A stretch of DNA of 64,000 nucleotides from Ptiloglossa arizonensis (lineage: Eukaryota > Arthropoda > Insecta > Hymenoptera > Colletidae): assembly GCF_051014685.1 (NCBI RefSeq), contig NC_135055.1, positions 16,604,001 to 16,668,000 of the forward strand, in the 5' to 3' direction. The notes under the pieces are model-generated. The model ran no database searches. It saw nothing but the letters and a program-made list of their open reading frames with translations, and had not been told where the DNA came from. This document shows, piece by piece, positions 22,925 through 36,000 of this stretch. The position numbers and the translations under genes are program-made. Positions within the stretch are counted from its first letter, which is position 1; each line of letters starts with the position of its first letter.

Positions 22925-24070
22925 TACGCATGCTACGCGAGCGCATATGTGTACGGACGCGTTTCTTGCGAGCGCGGTTTCCGGAGCAACGTTCCGCGTC
23001 CACCATATTTGAATAGGCGACTCTTATCGGCGAGTCGAGATTAATTGGAAACTTCGCCGCGCGGAAGAGCGGCGCTCGTCGGGAATTGGGTTTCCGTGAA
23101 GCTTGGTTTCAGAGGTTCGAATCGTAAGCTGATTACAATGACATGTCGTAGCGATTGTGTATTGATTTTGTATAATTTTTTTTACGTTTGAGGGCTTTTT
23201 TGAGTTTGTTGGGTATTCGTGTTTGAATTTGAGGTTTTAAATAGGAGAGAGGCCGTAATTCTTAGTGTTGTAGCAAACACTGTTCTTTTGTTGCAAAATT
23301 TCGACGTGAATTTTATTTAAAAAAAAGTTTAATTTTGTACGACTTTTTTAAAGTTCGAGGATTTTCTCGAGCGATTATGGGCATTTAAATTTGACCGCTA
23401 CGGACATTTCAACGCGATGAGAACAGATTGATTTAGAGTACTGTGAGCTTGGAGTTTCATGGCTCGGTGCATGTGATAATGTTCACCTTGGTGTTGATTT
23501 ATAGTTTAATTATTTAACGATTTTAAATGAAAGTGTGGAAATTGAAGTAATTGAGAATACGGTGGTAGGAAGATTTGGGTGAAAGAATGATTAAAGTAAT
23601 TTATACTCTTTTCTCGACAACCATCTTGCAACTCGACACATTTGCCAGTGTGTGTCACGTAAGTACACATACGTAACGACGATTATTTTCTCTTTTGTCT
23701 CTAATATTTTTAACCACATTGCCCATAGTACGACTTTTATCCTTGTCAGTTTTCGAAACATAACAAACTCATATACAGCGTACAAGGTTTACTCTCTCCC
23801 AGAAACGATCATTTCTAACCACATTGTATACATTAATGATATTTTGGCTCACGTTCTATACGTAGCCAAAAATTACTTTTCCACCGGGCTTACAACATAC
23901 CTACAAAAAATTCTCGAGAGATTAATTCTTCTCGTCACACGAATTTACAATACTTGTAAGATTCTTTAAAAACAGCAAAACTTGACTTTATAACCGACAT
24001 AACCTTAAAAAACGGTAGCGAAACAAGATGGTCTCCTAGAAACAGTTCGGAACACCTTCTCGGCAAACTG

Positions 24071-24305
24071 TATATTGTAATTTACTTACTTATGTTAAGT
24101 AAGTCTTGACAGTAGTCAAGTCTAATTTACTTACTTATATTAAGTATATAAGTAAGTATAATTTACTTACTTATGTTGAGTAAGTATATAAGTAAGTATA
24201 ATTTACTGACTTATGTTAAGTAAGTATATAAGTAAGTATAATTTACTTACTTATGTCAAGTAAGAATGTACTTTCCTTACTTACATCAAGCAAGTGTACT
24301 TACAC
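24071..24305 (+). repeat. Minisatellite, 40-bp palindromic unit, about five copies
   Basis: ATAATTTACTTACTTATGTTAAGTAAGTATATAAGTAAGT repeats in tandem with small changes. ACTTACTTATGTTAAGTAAGT is nearly self-complementary. It shares the AAGTA/TACTT theme with the array at 16765-17685. Confidence 0.9.
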
Positions 24306-27239
24306 TAACTACCTAATGTCCTCCCTCGTCTTAAATAACTACTCCCCACCTCTTCGACTCGAAACCGCCATCATTTTCCCCCGGCAAATACCGTAACTAC
24401 CCTCGAAATAATTCCAGGCGATCCAAATATAATTACACGTACAAACGAATAAATTTAAACAGCGAAAAAAAAAGAACCAAAAATGAATCCCTACACCCGA
24501 TACACACACCGTCGAAGATTCGCGAGGTCCTCGGACACCTAACCCTTCGACACTTTCGACCGAAAAATTGGGCGAGTGGGGTCGAGGGGATTATCTACGA
24601 TCCGTTCGGTCGGATTAAGGTGCGCGATGCGAGCGAGAAACGGGGAACGCGCGATGAGGAGGGGGGTAGGGGGCCCAGAGAACAGGGAAGAGGGGGCGGC
24701 ATTCGGTTGGCCTCGTGCCTGGCGTGCCAGCCGACGTGTCTCGTCGGGTCGAAACGCATGCACGTCCGACGTCCTGCGTCCGATGTATATAATTTATGAA
24801 GTATCTGCATTCCCGGCAAATGATAAATCAAGCCGCCACCCGGCAGGAACCGCGAGCATTTAAGGCGCTCGACGGACGGAACCGTCCGTGCAAATACTGA
24901 GCGCGCGTTGGGCCCCGATTTCTTTCGAAAGTCGCTCGGGCCTAGCCTCTACATGGCGCTAATAGACAGATCACGCCGCGATTCGATCGCCACGTTCGAT
25001 CTCACGGCTATTTACAGGCCTGGTCGTACTCGCGGAACCTCTTTAGGAATCACCGTCACCGTTAGAGCTTTCGAGGAAAAGTATCTCTTTCTTTTCTTTT
25101 TTTTCTTCTTCTTCTTCTTTCATTCCTCTCCGTTCCACCGTCGGGCATTATCATCGCTCGATGGTTCGTCACCGGGCGGATTTGAATGTACCACCGTACA
25201 CGTGTCACGAGTTTGTCACCCGTTAGGGGCAAGGTTTCCCGGGTTTCCCTTCTCGTTTCACGATTTCCAACGATCCGCCCCGAGGATCGGAGCGTGCACC
25301 GGTGGCTCCATAAATATTGGCAATTTGTCCAGTAGCGCGAGCAGACTTGCCAACAGTCCTTACATAATGAAGCCAAGTTCTACCCCACCCCACCCCGCAC
25401 TCTTCCCTCCTTCCAGTTCGCAGTCTATCGAGCGGCCCGCCGTCGTGGCGTACGTTGCGAATTTTAAACATTCCCGAGACGGTGGCTCGAGTCGCGGTAC
25501 GGGATAAATACAAATCAATCTCCGCCGAAATGAACCGTCGCGCGATACCTCTGCGATCTATCAATCGGGAAATCGATCCATCGAGCGCGATCCAGCTTGA
25601 AACGCGGATGCTACGATCAGATCGGGCCCCGAGAATCGCCTTTCCGCGAACTGGAACCTCGGGAGAGTGAGATTCGAGAAGCGGATCTTTGGAACATTTT
25701 TTTATCGCGGTTCTTACATCGATGGTGCGTTGAAAAATTCGGGTGGCGGTAGCTATGGTTACTGGGAATTTTTTTACAGTAGTTTTGGGACCGAGAGGCA
25801 CAAAGGGGATAAGAATGTAGATGCGAGGAAGTGAACGTTCCTCAGGGTCTCTAAATAGGGGTAACTGTGGATTTCTGAGGGGCCAAGTGGGAGTGATTGT
25901 ACCGTGGTTGATGAGTAATTTTGAACTTGGTTCTTTTTACAAATTGATAGACATAGCGAGATTGAATATGGAGATTTGAAAAAGTGAATATCTCCAAGAC
26001 CCTCGAGCAGGGCTACCATAGAGAATATCTCTCGCATCGATAATCAGAATTCGACAGAAGGTATCCTCAATATCTCTCAATAAAAATCCATCGAAAACTT
26101 CCATTTCCAATGTTCCACATTGAACAACGATTCCTTCTCGAGTCTGAGAGTAACGGACAGAAAAAAAATACAATTTTACCGAAGGGAAGGCATTTGAGGC
26201 CCTCGAAGTGGGCCCGTCGCAGAGTCTCGAATCCCACAACACGGCGAAAGTCGACCGGTCGACTCCTCCCGTGGATGATTACCGATGGAGAAAAAGTCTC
26301 GATTAAAAATCGCCACTCCCCCTTCCCCCTCCCCTCTCTAGACACAAGGCCCACTCGTTGGTCACAATTTATTTCCCTCGCGGGGCCTCCGGTCGGGGTT
26401 GTTTCGCGGGAACATATGCGATCGTTGAAATCGACCAAAAAAGGGCGTGCCAATCGCGGGGGACCGTGAGACTGAGGCCCCACGAAGACGGTCGAGTTTC
26501 CTGGTAACGAGCGGGCGCGCTGGGCCCGAGTATCGAGGAGCACAACGACGAAAGAAACGTATCATCGAGGTTTGCACGGGCCCCGATCGGCGCGGGTTTC
26601 CCGAACGAGGGACCTTTTCGCGGGCATAAGGCCCACGGACGGGTTAACGCGAGAGGATCTCTCTCGGGCGCAATGGCTGCCGGTATAATTGAGCTACAAA
26701 TTCCACGGTGATCAACCGGTCGCGCTGCGTCTCATACGAAATCAGACGGGGCCCGATCCCCGATCCGACGGCCGGTAACAATCGGCAGGGATACCCGCTC
26801 CGATTCAAACGAACCGCCGTCGCGGCATTCCGCGAGGACAAAAACGGGGCACATGCGTGGTCACGTACGGCCGCGCAACGCCGCGCAACAACGTGCACCT
26901 GATACGTATTCATACGCGCGGCTCCCGGTTCGACTTTCGAAAGAACAGGACTCGTCCGGACGAAGCCGGATGGCGGGGGGCTGGACGTTCCCCTTTGATC
27001 GTGTTCGCGTGGACGATCTATCCGAGGATGAAGTTCCTCGCTTCGTTAAAATATTGGACGACGACTTTCGGAGGAGGGGAGGGCGTACTCTTGGAACATT
27101 TCTGCGAGTCGAGTTTACGCTGGAGATGTAGCAGACTCGGGACGATCTTTGATTTCTCCTCTTTTTTTTTCTCGAGGTACAATTGGAAGGGAATATTTTT
27201 GTCGATCGTCAACGGGGGATTTAGAGTTTGCCGATAGAA
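24306..27239. other. Strongly CpG-rich unique DNA, no gene recognised
   Basis: 24500-25670 and 26180-27130 are CpG-rich and full of overlapping open frames on both strands, none with a recognisable domain. Complex AT-containing islands at about 24785-24840 (TATAATTTATGAAGTATCTG onward) and 25300-25385 look like candidate conserved elements. A T/C-rich run lies at 25080-25125. Confidence 0.35.
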
Positions 27240-27950
27240 GGGCCAGTGTTGGTGTCTACGGGTTTCGTATAGATGGTTATTTCGGTAAAAGTGACTATTT
27301 TGCGAGCGACTGGCTGATTAACCGAGGAAGTAGACTTTTAGGCGAGCTTGGTGCCATTGATGCAAATAGCAGTGGAAGGTTATAGGTGAAAGAGTTCAGA
27401 GTGACATTTATACGTGTGATTATGCGATTAATCGAGGAAGTAGACTTTTAGGTATGCTTGGTGTCCCTGATGTAAATAGTAGCGGAAGATTGTTGATGAT
27501 TAATTTATTCAAGGAACGACGATTAACAGATGACGTCACTTTGTTGAAATATTGGTCTGTAGGTTTTGCATAGATGGTTATTTCATGTCGAGCAAGTACC
27601 TAATTAACCGAGGAAGTAGACTTTTAGATAAGCTTAGAGTCACCGAGGCAGGTAGCAGTGGAACATTCTACGTAACAACAACCTCGTTAACCGAGGAAGT
27701 AGATTTATAGATAAGTTCTAGGAGACTGTTGCAAATAATGCCTACAGATTGTGTAGAAGACTAGATCACCTAAGGAGCTACAAGCACCTCGTTAAACGAA
27801 GACTCATACTTTTAGGTAAGCTCGGTATTACCAATGCAAATTACGATCGAAGGTAAAATGTTCGTTTAGGGATTAACAACTACCTTTAACGGAAAAAGTA
27901 GATTTATGCGTAAATTCTGGAACACCGATGCAAATACGCCGAGAATCTAC
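27240..27950 (+). repeat. Degenerate tandem repeat anchored by ACCGAGGAAGTAGACTTTTAGG, about six copies
   Basis: Anchors lie at about 27321, 27431, 27607, 27690, 27795 and 27887, with spacings of 83-176 bp. They are followed by AAGCTTGGTGTC-CTGATGCAAATAGCAG-like sequence. Irregular spacing shows internal deletions. Confidence 0.75.
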
Positions 27951-28554
27951 GTAGATACCTGACCCAGTTGACTTAATTTTATTACCTAGTTGATTATCTA
28001 ATCGATTTAAACGACCTTCAAGTTGTTAGTTAACAATTGACATTATTAGTCGTTTGAAATTCACGTTGGAAATTTTTCCTTTGTATTTTAATAGTAGCTT
28101 TCTTTGTCGTCCAATTTACGAACAAAATATTCAGATAAAAATTATAGGATGAAAAAATTCATCGATACTTTTGTCACGTGGAACCTTGTACACAGATATT
28201 CTACAGATATTCTGTAGTTAAATCTGATATTTGTATTACCTTTACCGTTAATCTTTGGCTTGCCGAATGCCAATATTTATTTGCGTTTTATTTCTTCGGA
28301 AATGCGATATAAAAATCCCTAAGCTCTCTAAAAAAAGCCATATCGTTCGTCAAACAAAAATATTGATAACCTTGGTTCCGTGAAGATGACTAATATGATA
28401 AATCGCTCGATAAATCTCCCTATCTTTGTAATTCGATTCTGAATAAAAATTAAAGGACTGAAATTGGAAATTTGCTTTCGAACGAACAAAAATATAAGGT
28501 GACAATTTAACATTGCAAAAATTCAGGTAGATATTAACAAGATTTAGAAATATC
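27951..28554. other. AT-rich unique DNA
   Basis: No gene or repeat is seen. Confidence 0.35.
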
Positions 28555-28910
28555 CACAAAAAAAATACTTCTTCAACACCATAGAAAATTGAAAAATAAA
28601 TCCCCAATACTTCACTCCTATTCAAGTTTCGTGGATCATTTTCTAAACCTTCCCTCAGATATAGGTCCACTTTAAACAACCCATAGATACTCCCTCCCAA
28701 GAAAGTACTTCCCCAACACCATAGAAAATTGAAAAATAAATTCCCAATACTCCACTCCCACTCAAGGTATTTTACTTAAATACTCACGAGTGTCACGGAC
28801 CATTTTCCAAACCTTCCCTCAGACACAGGTCCACTTCGAGTAACCCATAGACATCCAAAAAAAAAAAAAAATACTTCTCCATAGAAAATTGAAAAATAAA
28901 TCTCCCACTG
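28555..28910 (+). repeat. Tandem repeat, about 140-bp unit, two copies plus a partial
   Basis: CAACACCATAGAAAATTGAA begins units near 28574 and 28714, and CCATAGAAAATTGAA recurs near 28878. They share CTTCCCTCAGA-A-AGGTCCACTT and AACCCATAGA-A. Confidence 0.85.
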
Positions 28911-30336
28911 TTACATCTTACCTGCTCGGACGAAACGTTCGTCGATCTCGTTCCGTGAACTTCCCCGAGCCTCGATCGGCGCGTTTAAGAATCGAAAGCG
29001 AGCCGTGGTTCCGAGAGGAAAACGTAAGATTCGACGACCGCGGTAGTGACGTTGAGACGTCGTCGACGCTGAAAGAAACCGTGACGACAAAACATACGCG
29101 ACGGCGAACCCGATACGGGCATTTCTGCCGCTGCTGAATCAAAGACTTCTCGTGAAAATACCAGGCATAGCGACGAATCCACGGACGCGGCCTTCGCTGA
29201 AAGCCTACAACCGGTGACCGTGAGCGTCCTGTGCTCCGCTGCACGGCACTCGCCGCTGCATCGTGGACCAACGTCCCAGGATGCAGTGGCTCGTTGCAAA
29301 CTGCAACTCGGTTGCCCGCACCGGCCTGGACCGGCCAGCCATGAGTGAGTTGAGTTGATACGATTGTTTTTACGGGCGCACCCAGTAAGCAAGAAACTGT
29401 CCTTCACCAGTGACGCTCACCGCTCTCATCGGCATTTAAATACCACCGTTTTAGACGTACAATCGTCATTGGACCGTTCTTGGATCATCAACCTATCGAG
29501 GCACCAGGTGATCGACGATGACCCGGTACAGTTGGATTTCGTTGATTCTCGATCGCGACCGGGATATCTCTATCGATCGTGATCGACCAGAGACGAAAGT
29601 TGAGATTCCTCGAGGGGGGTGAGTTTCGCGAATCGTTTTGACTCTCGGCTCTCGGTGGGGGGAACTCACCGGAACAGTGGTATCGAGTTTTTCAAGAGGT
29701 TTCGACGATAGTGGGGCTCGGGGGGTTGGAGTAGGGGCTCCCCTCTCGTATCAGGACCTGGACACGCTGTCATGTGAACCACTGGAGGCGAGTTGGCGAG
29801 AACGCAGCTGCCGCTCCGACGCTGGACAACTTTGAGTGCTTCGTTGTCTTCTTGAATCGCGTTCACATATTTATGCGCGCTACGTAATGCACGTGTAACC
29901 TTTCCGCTTTGATCTCCGCTTCGTCTAGCGCGGCTTCCGAAATCGATTCCCCTCGTGTGGAATCCTTGCCGATGCGAAATCCTCCGCAACCGGGGGCTGT
30001 TACAACCGGTGGAATCGGGAAGCTGCTGGAATCAGGAGAAAAATAATCGAAAATGGAAAATTTAATTTGTTTGTACGAAGTTTTGTTACGCGTGGGGGGT
30101 ATAATTGTTGGTTGAACGAGGAATCGGACGGTTCTTTCGTGAGTTGAAAATATAGAAATTTGATTTTTCGGTTAATTGTTAGTGGTGGAGAGAAAATATA
30201 ATATGGTGTAATTGTTAGTGTTTCGAGACGAAGGGATGATTTTTCGCGTAGAGGGAAATTGAAAAATAAGTTTTTTCATTGACACTTATAGTGGAAAGAA
30301 AATATAATGTCTATGGGACTTAGAGGTCTTATATTA
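28911..30336. other. CpG-rich then AT-rich unique DNA, no gene recognised
   Basis: 28920-30000 is CpG-rich with open frames on both strands and no recognisable domain. About 30030-30336 is AT-rich. Confidence 0.35.
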
Positions 30337-30472
30337 TTAGGTTGTTCGGAAAGTCATTTCGTTTTCCAGAATGGAGAATATATATAATTTAATAAAATGT
30401 TTATACATTTAAAAAAAATCGTGTTTCATTTTCACCAAAAAAAAACGTAATGACTTTCCGAACAATCCAATA
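30335..30472. mobile_element. mariner-type MITE (134 bp) with TA target duplication
   Basis: TA at 30335-30336 and 30471-30472 flank 30337-30470. The left end reads TTAGGTTGTTCGGAAAGTCA and the right end in reverse reads TTGGATTGTTCGGAAAGTCA. The match continues for about 29 bp with three mismatches. TTAGGTTG-TCGGAAAGT ends and TA targets are typical of Tc1/mariner elements in insects. The AT-rich interior has no transposase. Confidence 0.9.
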
Positions 30473-32689
30473 GATATCAGATATTTAATATAAATAATAT
30501 AAATAATATTTTTCCTGTCGAAAACTAATTTTTTTTTTCCATTGACCTTTATTGATAATAAAGTGTACTCCAAGACCCAATAAGAAGGGACTGTCTAAGT
30601 CGAAAATATAGAAAAAAGAAGTTTCTCAAATTAACCGTTAAAAAGAAAGAAAAGTAAGATGTAATTCGTGACTTAACGAGAAATGATTCGCATAAAACAA
30701 ATTGAAAATTCAAAAACAATTCTTTTTCTTCAAGCACCAAAGCAGAGAAAAATGAAACCACAGTCTGATAAGAGGAACGAAGAATGTTCGTACAATTTTT
30801 TTTTCACGAGTCCCTAACTACGAAAAAATCAATTTCGAAAATTCCCCGGATACGCGCGCCATGAACTCGGGGACCAAGATGTCCGTCCATTACCGACTAC
30901 ATCTACTCCCATGTTTGCGCACACCGACTGATACATTACCAGTCTTACCGAGTCAAATTAAAAAAAAAAAGAACAATGCAATCGATATTTACAACCTCCG
31001 CGAACAAAAATCAAAATCGTTGGCGCGCTCGAGGAATTTCGAAAAATCGTTTTCCCAGGTCGGGAAAAAGTTCCGTTCCGTGTCTTCGATTCCGCGAGCG
31101 GACACCTTATTAGTCCGATCTAGTTTCGATCGTCGTTCGAAAACGGATCCGGACGGATAGCTGTCCAACCAGCAACCCCCGTGATCGGGGCAGTGTTGGT
31201 CAACGATCGTAAATTATTCGTGTCGTCGCAATTTCGTTGATCCGCAATGACGCGAACGGCCCCGCCAAATGTCCCGTCCTCGTCTTCGCCAATCTCCGAT
31301 TTTCCCACCCCTTCTCCTCGGCCGCGACACCGACGAGCTGCTTGAAATGTACATCAATTTCTTCTATCCGAGCAGGATCACCATCCACCGGCACGGGCGT
31401 TACTCGTTCTCGATCGATCGATAGATTCTCTACCCCTGTCCCCCTGAACGGTCCCCCCTCCCCACCCAACCCCCTGAGAAAGTTATAGGATCCGTTCGAT
31501 CGTAATTCCCCCGACCCCGTGGACAGGGTTCCACGGGATGTATCTCGTGTGTATACGTACACTCGCACGATTCTCAACTCGCGTGTACACTTACACGTGT
31601 AGGTACTCGCACAATCGCGAACGAAGATTCCCGTGTAGTCGCGAGCGAGCGAGCGAGCGCGTTCACGGGCACGCAACGCGAGAAGAGCGGGGGTTGGAAA
31701 CGTATCCAGCGCCTAGTTACACGGAGGTGGATACGAGAGAGGAGCACGATCGCGGTCTCTCCGCCGTGGAAGAAAGGGCCCACAGAAGCGGGGACGACCG
31801 CGCAGAAGAAGCAACGAGCCCAGAAACCCAGGTGCGAACGGAATGCAGTCCAATCCATTCGTGGAATCCGATCTTGCTTTAGTAAATCCCAGCCGCGGAA
31901 AAAGCACGCGGAATAATGCGGGTCCGCACCATCGGCAAAGACCCAACGAAGAGACGAACATCACGAGCGAAATTGTCGCTCGAAACCGCTGGTTTTCGGT
32001 CCCGATTCACCGACAATCCGCGTCTCAGCCGTCCGCCGGGCCCACCGCCTCTCCTCCCGCCCCCCTCCTCGCCGCCTGCCGGGCACACAGGGCCCGCGCG
32101 GTCCACGGGGAGGGGAGGCGGGCATCGGTGGATACCGGGGCGGCGGTAATGCGATTCCGGTCCCAGGGCGTAAGTAGCATGCGTTCGGGAACCGATTCTT
32201 GCGACGGTTTTTCTCGCGCGGTTATACGTTCGCCGAACCTTGATTTTTATTAATGACTTTCGGAAATTGACGCCGCCGTAGGGACGATCAACCTGGCCCC
32301 GTCGAACCGTCGGGATATCTTCCGGTCGATCGAACATAGGTGGGGTCGTATTTGGGACCGTGGTGCGTTTCTCGACGAAACGAGGCCCTCTTGAGCTCAG
32401 GGTTTGCGCGTGTATCGGTTGGTTTTGGTGCGTTTGTTTCGGGGAGGATTTTTGTTCGTCGATACGTAGCGACGAAGACGATCGGTTGTGGGTGCACTGA
32501 TGAAACGTTTGGGAGTTGCTTTTCGTTGTATTTTACGGGTATAGTGTAATTATTCGGACTGCGTTTGTTTCTTATTTATGGTGCAATTGTTTGAAGGTGA
32601 CTGCAACGATTTGTCAACTGTTTGCAAAAAAGAAATTTATGTAATGTTGGTGCAACGTTGTAAAGGATGTGGGAACAGCGCAGTGGATG
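30473..32689. other. Unique DNA, CpG-rich from about 31000
   Basis: A C-rich G4-type tract lies at 31432-31476 and a (GAGC)4 run near 31643-31659. 31700-32340 is CpG-rich. Overlapping open frames have no recognisable domain. Confidence 0.35.
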
Positions 32690-33000
32690 TTAGAATGCAT
32701 TTCTTTGGTCCACACGGGTCAAAAAAGACCCGAGGAAGGCTCCAAAACGAATCGAATCGCCCCTAAAAATCGAATCGCGGATCTCCTCGACGATCATCGC
32801 GAAATACTACATCCTTCGACTCTGGAGACACTCTTCACGGATGTTCGAGTATCCCTTCGGTCCACACGGGTCAAAAGAGACCCGAGGAAGTCTCCAAAAC
32901 GAATCGAATCGCCCCTAAAAATCGAATCGCGGATTTCCTCGACGATCGTCACGGGATGATTCATCCTCGGGTTCTCCGAGGCACCTTGTCACGGACGCTC
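32690..33000 (+). repeat. Tandem duplication, 152-bp unit with GGGTC-N6-GACCC hairpins
   Basis: GGTCCACACGGGTCAAAA starts units at 32707 and 32859, each continuing through CCAAAACGAATCGAATCGCC and ATCGCGGAT-TCCTCGACGATC. Each copy carries CGGGTC-(6 nt)-GACCCG at 32715-32732 and 32867-32884. Confidence 0.88.
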
Positions 33001-34231
33001 GGACATCCCCGAGGCGGTGTAACTCAAGAGTTCCATAAGGCGTCGTAGCGCGCGCTCGGGCGGTAAAGGTATCTCAAACAGCGGAGCTTAGGTACTTAGC
33101 GAGCCGTTACCGAACGAAACAGGCTAAAGAGGAATCCCAGGAATCGCGATGAAAGGGGCAACACGGTGGGGAGCGGGGCTACGTAAGAACCGAGAATATA
33201 GGCCGCTGTTTATCGCAATCGTCGCTTCCACTGAAAACGTCTCGCCTAAAACGTCCCGAGGCTGCGCGCGTACCTCTGAACAGGCGAAAGAACGACAGCC
33301 GGGGCGTAGCCGTCGCGACGATGGATTCATGACACCGGTTGGACAGCCGGGGCATTAAGATTTTTCCCGGAAGCGGGTATAATCGGCCGTGTGCGCGCTT
33401 GCGCGAGCGCGACCGCGCGCGTACCGATCCCCAACAGTAGGCGAGAAGAAAAATGGCGCGAGCTGGTCGCGATTTCCCCTCGTCCATCATCCGGTGTGTT
33501 CCCCACTCGTGCTCCCTGGGTTTCCCCCCTCCTCCTCCTCCTCCTCCTCCTCCTCCTCTTCCTCCTCCCTCTCGGTCCTCCGTGACGGAGACAGGGTTGA
33601 ACCGCATACCTACAACGCGGACAATTTGTAGCGCGGCCCTGGATAAAAACTGACCAATTAAGAGAAACTCGGTGGCGGCGAGAGGAACGGTTCTACGTCG
33701 TCGTCGCGGCGGCGACGACAAAACGCTTCTACAGGGTGATTCGCTCGCCATGGGACTCAAACGACGCCGGCTGAACACTGTGGCTACCATCGTGCGTTTC
33801 GTGCGGAGTATCGATGAGTAGGTTGATCGGTCCAGGAGTAGGTATCGTTGATTTATCGGAGGATAGGTAGTGCAGTGTTGGGAGTACTTCCCCAGAAGAA
33901 GAGTACTTCCCCTTTCCAAAAAATGAGCTTGAGCTTATGGAGATTGAGCTACGTTTTTAAGAAAAATGCACTTAACAATCAATCGGGTATGAGATCAATT
34001 TGATAATTTATGTTACGGATTGATTTCACGTGTATGTGTAGAGCGATGTAAGGATGAATAGGTGTTGGACATACGTTGCAGATTTGGCGGTGGAAGTTAC
34101 TATTGTAATGTAGTATTTCGATTTTAGGTTTCTTGTTTTGGATTGCATGCATAGTTAGGAGTTGGAAAGATGACTTCTGGGCTAAGGAGAATATGGGTAT
34201 CGGGCTTGCAAATGCCTAACCCCCATACGAT
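33001..34231. other. CpG-rich unique DNA with (CTC)n at about 33528-33567
   Basis: The CTC triplet run produces open frames with Ser, Pro or Gly homopolymers. The longest minus-strand frame (33179-33919) runs through it and has no domain. About 33920-34230 is AT-rich. Confidence 0.45.
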
Positions 34232-34560
34232 CCTCAATTCCTTCCAAAGGTCAATTTCTCAACTGCGTACTGTACATCGAAGGTTCATTTGCTAAGGAAA
34301 GCTAAAGACGTCACTTCACCAAGAATCTCAAGATTTCAAAGACCAATTATAACGTCTGACTCGACACAATTCTCAAATTCCTTCCAAAGGTCAATTTCTC
34401 AACCGCGTACTGTACATCGGAGGATGGTGTACAATAGAGAGCTAAAAATACGCAAATTCACCCAAAACCTCAGATCTTCCAAGTCCGATTAAAACATCTG
34501 AACCAAACACAATTCTCAGTTCCTTCGAGAGTCAATTTCTCACCTGCGAACAGTACATGC
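34232..34560 (+). repeat. Tandem repeat, about 140-bp unit, three copies
   Basis: CTCAATTCCTTCCAAAGG or variants begin units near 34233, 34373 and 34514, each followed by TCAATTTCTCA-C-GCG-AC-GTACAT. Confidence 0.85.
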
Positions 34561-35469
34561 AACGATATCGACCCCTTCGTCGCTAGATCCCTCGATACAA
34601 ACGTAGGATCATCGACACGGTGTTGAGATTAAGCCGACACTGGTTTCGAGTCCACTGGCGAGTCACCCTGTACACAAAGTCCGTCTAGCGGGGTAAGCGA
34701 GTCGCGTGTTTAGACAGGTGCGGCGTACAGTCATGGAGATTTTTAACGAGGCTGACCGGGGGACGTTCCTGTGCGCGAATTACTCTGTCACGGCGCGTTA
34801 ACGTCACCTATTTTCTGCGGCACGGCCCTCGGCTTAGTTACGAGCCGCTAATGAGCCGCGTTGCGCCCCGGCTTCGTTAAACTTCACGATCGTAAAAATG
34901 ACGACTTCATGTCGGCCTTCGGCTTTTTGCCCGCGCCGCTGCGCCGGCGACACCGGGGCAACCCGCTCCCGTTTTTCCCCCTCTTTGTTTTCGTTTCGCG
35001 GACTGGCGGAAGAGAACCGAGCGATAGAAATCCTCGCGGGTTTTAATGCGTCCCCGGTGTCGCGTACCAACGGAAGGAAGTGTAAAACATCGTGCGCGTA
35101 ATTTCCGCAAGATTTTCGTTCTTTCGGTGACATTTTTTTCAAGCTCGAGTAGCAAGCTTAGAGCGTCAAAGTAGCTACCTTGCTACTCGGGTAGCAATAT
35201 TCCGATTGCTCTTGTCACTGAGCACACTGGGTATGCAAACATTTGGAGATTTGTCAATGGTTGGATTATCGTGTAATTGCTTGGGAAATTGTATTGGGGA
35301 ATTGATTCAGGGCAGAGAGAATGACTGTTTAAAGTGTACAGTGTCTATAAAGTGTTGCGATTGTAATGTTTGAAATATTTTCGTTCTCGTGGTATTATCT
35401 AGTAATAGTGGTTTTAGAGGTATATTACTTTATTTCTGAATTTGTAGGTGCTTTTTTACGGTATAGTAA
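34561..35469. other. Unique DNA, CpG-rich to about 35100
   Basis: 34680-34910 is complex CpG-containing sequence that could be conserved regulatory DNA. No gene is recognised. Confidence 0.3.
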
Positions 35470-36000
35470 CGCTATCTATAAATACTTGTAGATAGTAGTA
35501 GAAGTATCCATAAATACCTATAGATAGTAGTGTAGTATCTAAAAATATCTATAGATAGTAGTGTAGTATCTAAAACTACCTGTAGATAGTAGTGTACTAT
35601 CTAAAAATGCCTATAGATAGTAGTGTAGTATCTAAAACTACCTGTAGATAGTAGTGTAGTATCTAAAAATACCTATAAATAGTAGTAGCAGCAGTAGTAG
35701 TATTCACAAGTACCTATAAATAATAGTGTACTGTCTAAAAATACCTATAGATAGCAATGCAGTATCTAAAAATACCCACAAATAGTAGTGTAGCATTTAC
35801 AAATACTTATAGGTAGTAGTAGCACCAACAAATACTTATAGATAGCACTAGTATCTACAACTACTTACAACCAGTAATAGTGTCTATAAATACTCATAGA
35901 TGGCAGTGGTATCTATAAACACTTACATAGTACTAGTACCTCTAGATACTCACACGTAACAGTGTTGTCAACAAATACTTCCAGATACTACTACCAGACC
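35470..36000 (+). repeat. Minisatellite A, 31-bp unit, about 17 copies
   Basis: Unit GATAGTAGTGTAGTATCTAAAAATACCTATA (31 bp). Units in the centre are nearly identical and the right-hand ones are diverged. The same unit forms a second array at 40214-40399. Confidence 0.93.

Larger units (their letters stand above)
20861..24070. other. Unique DNA with a short degenerate repeat and two YY1/Pho-like motifs
   Basis: About 21700-21985 holds short diverged repeats of GAATTCC-ATGTT-A-GATTCTAA type. 22560-23110 is CpG-rich. YY1/Pho-like motifs lie at 20956-20966 and 22914-22924. No gene is recognised. Confidence 0.4.

Noticed and set aside
33179..33919. Longest open frame of the window (246 codons, minus strand)
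   Set aside because: It runs through a CTC triplet repeat that gives poly-Gly, with no domain or signal. CpG-rich DNA has few stop codons by composition.
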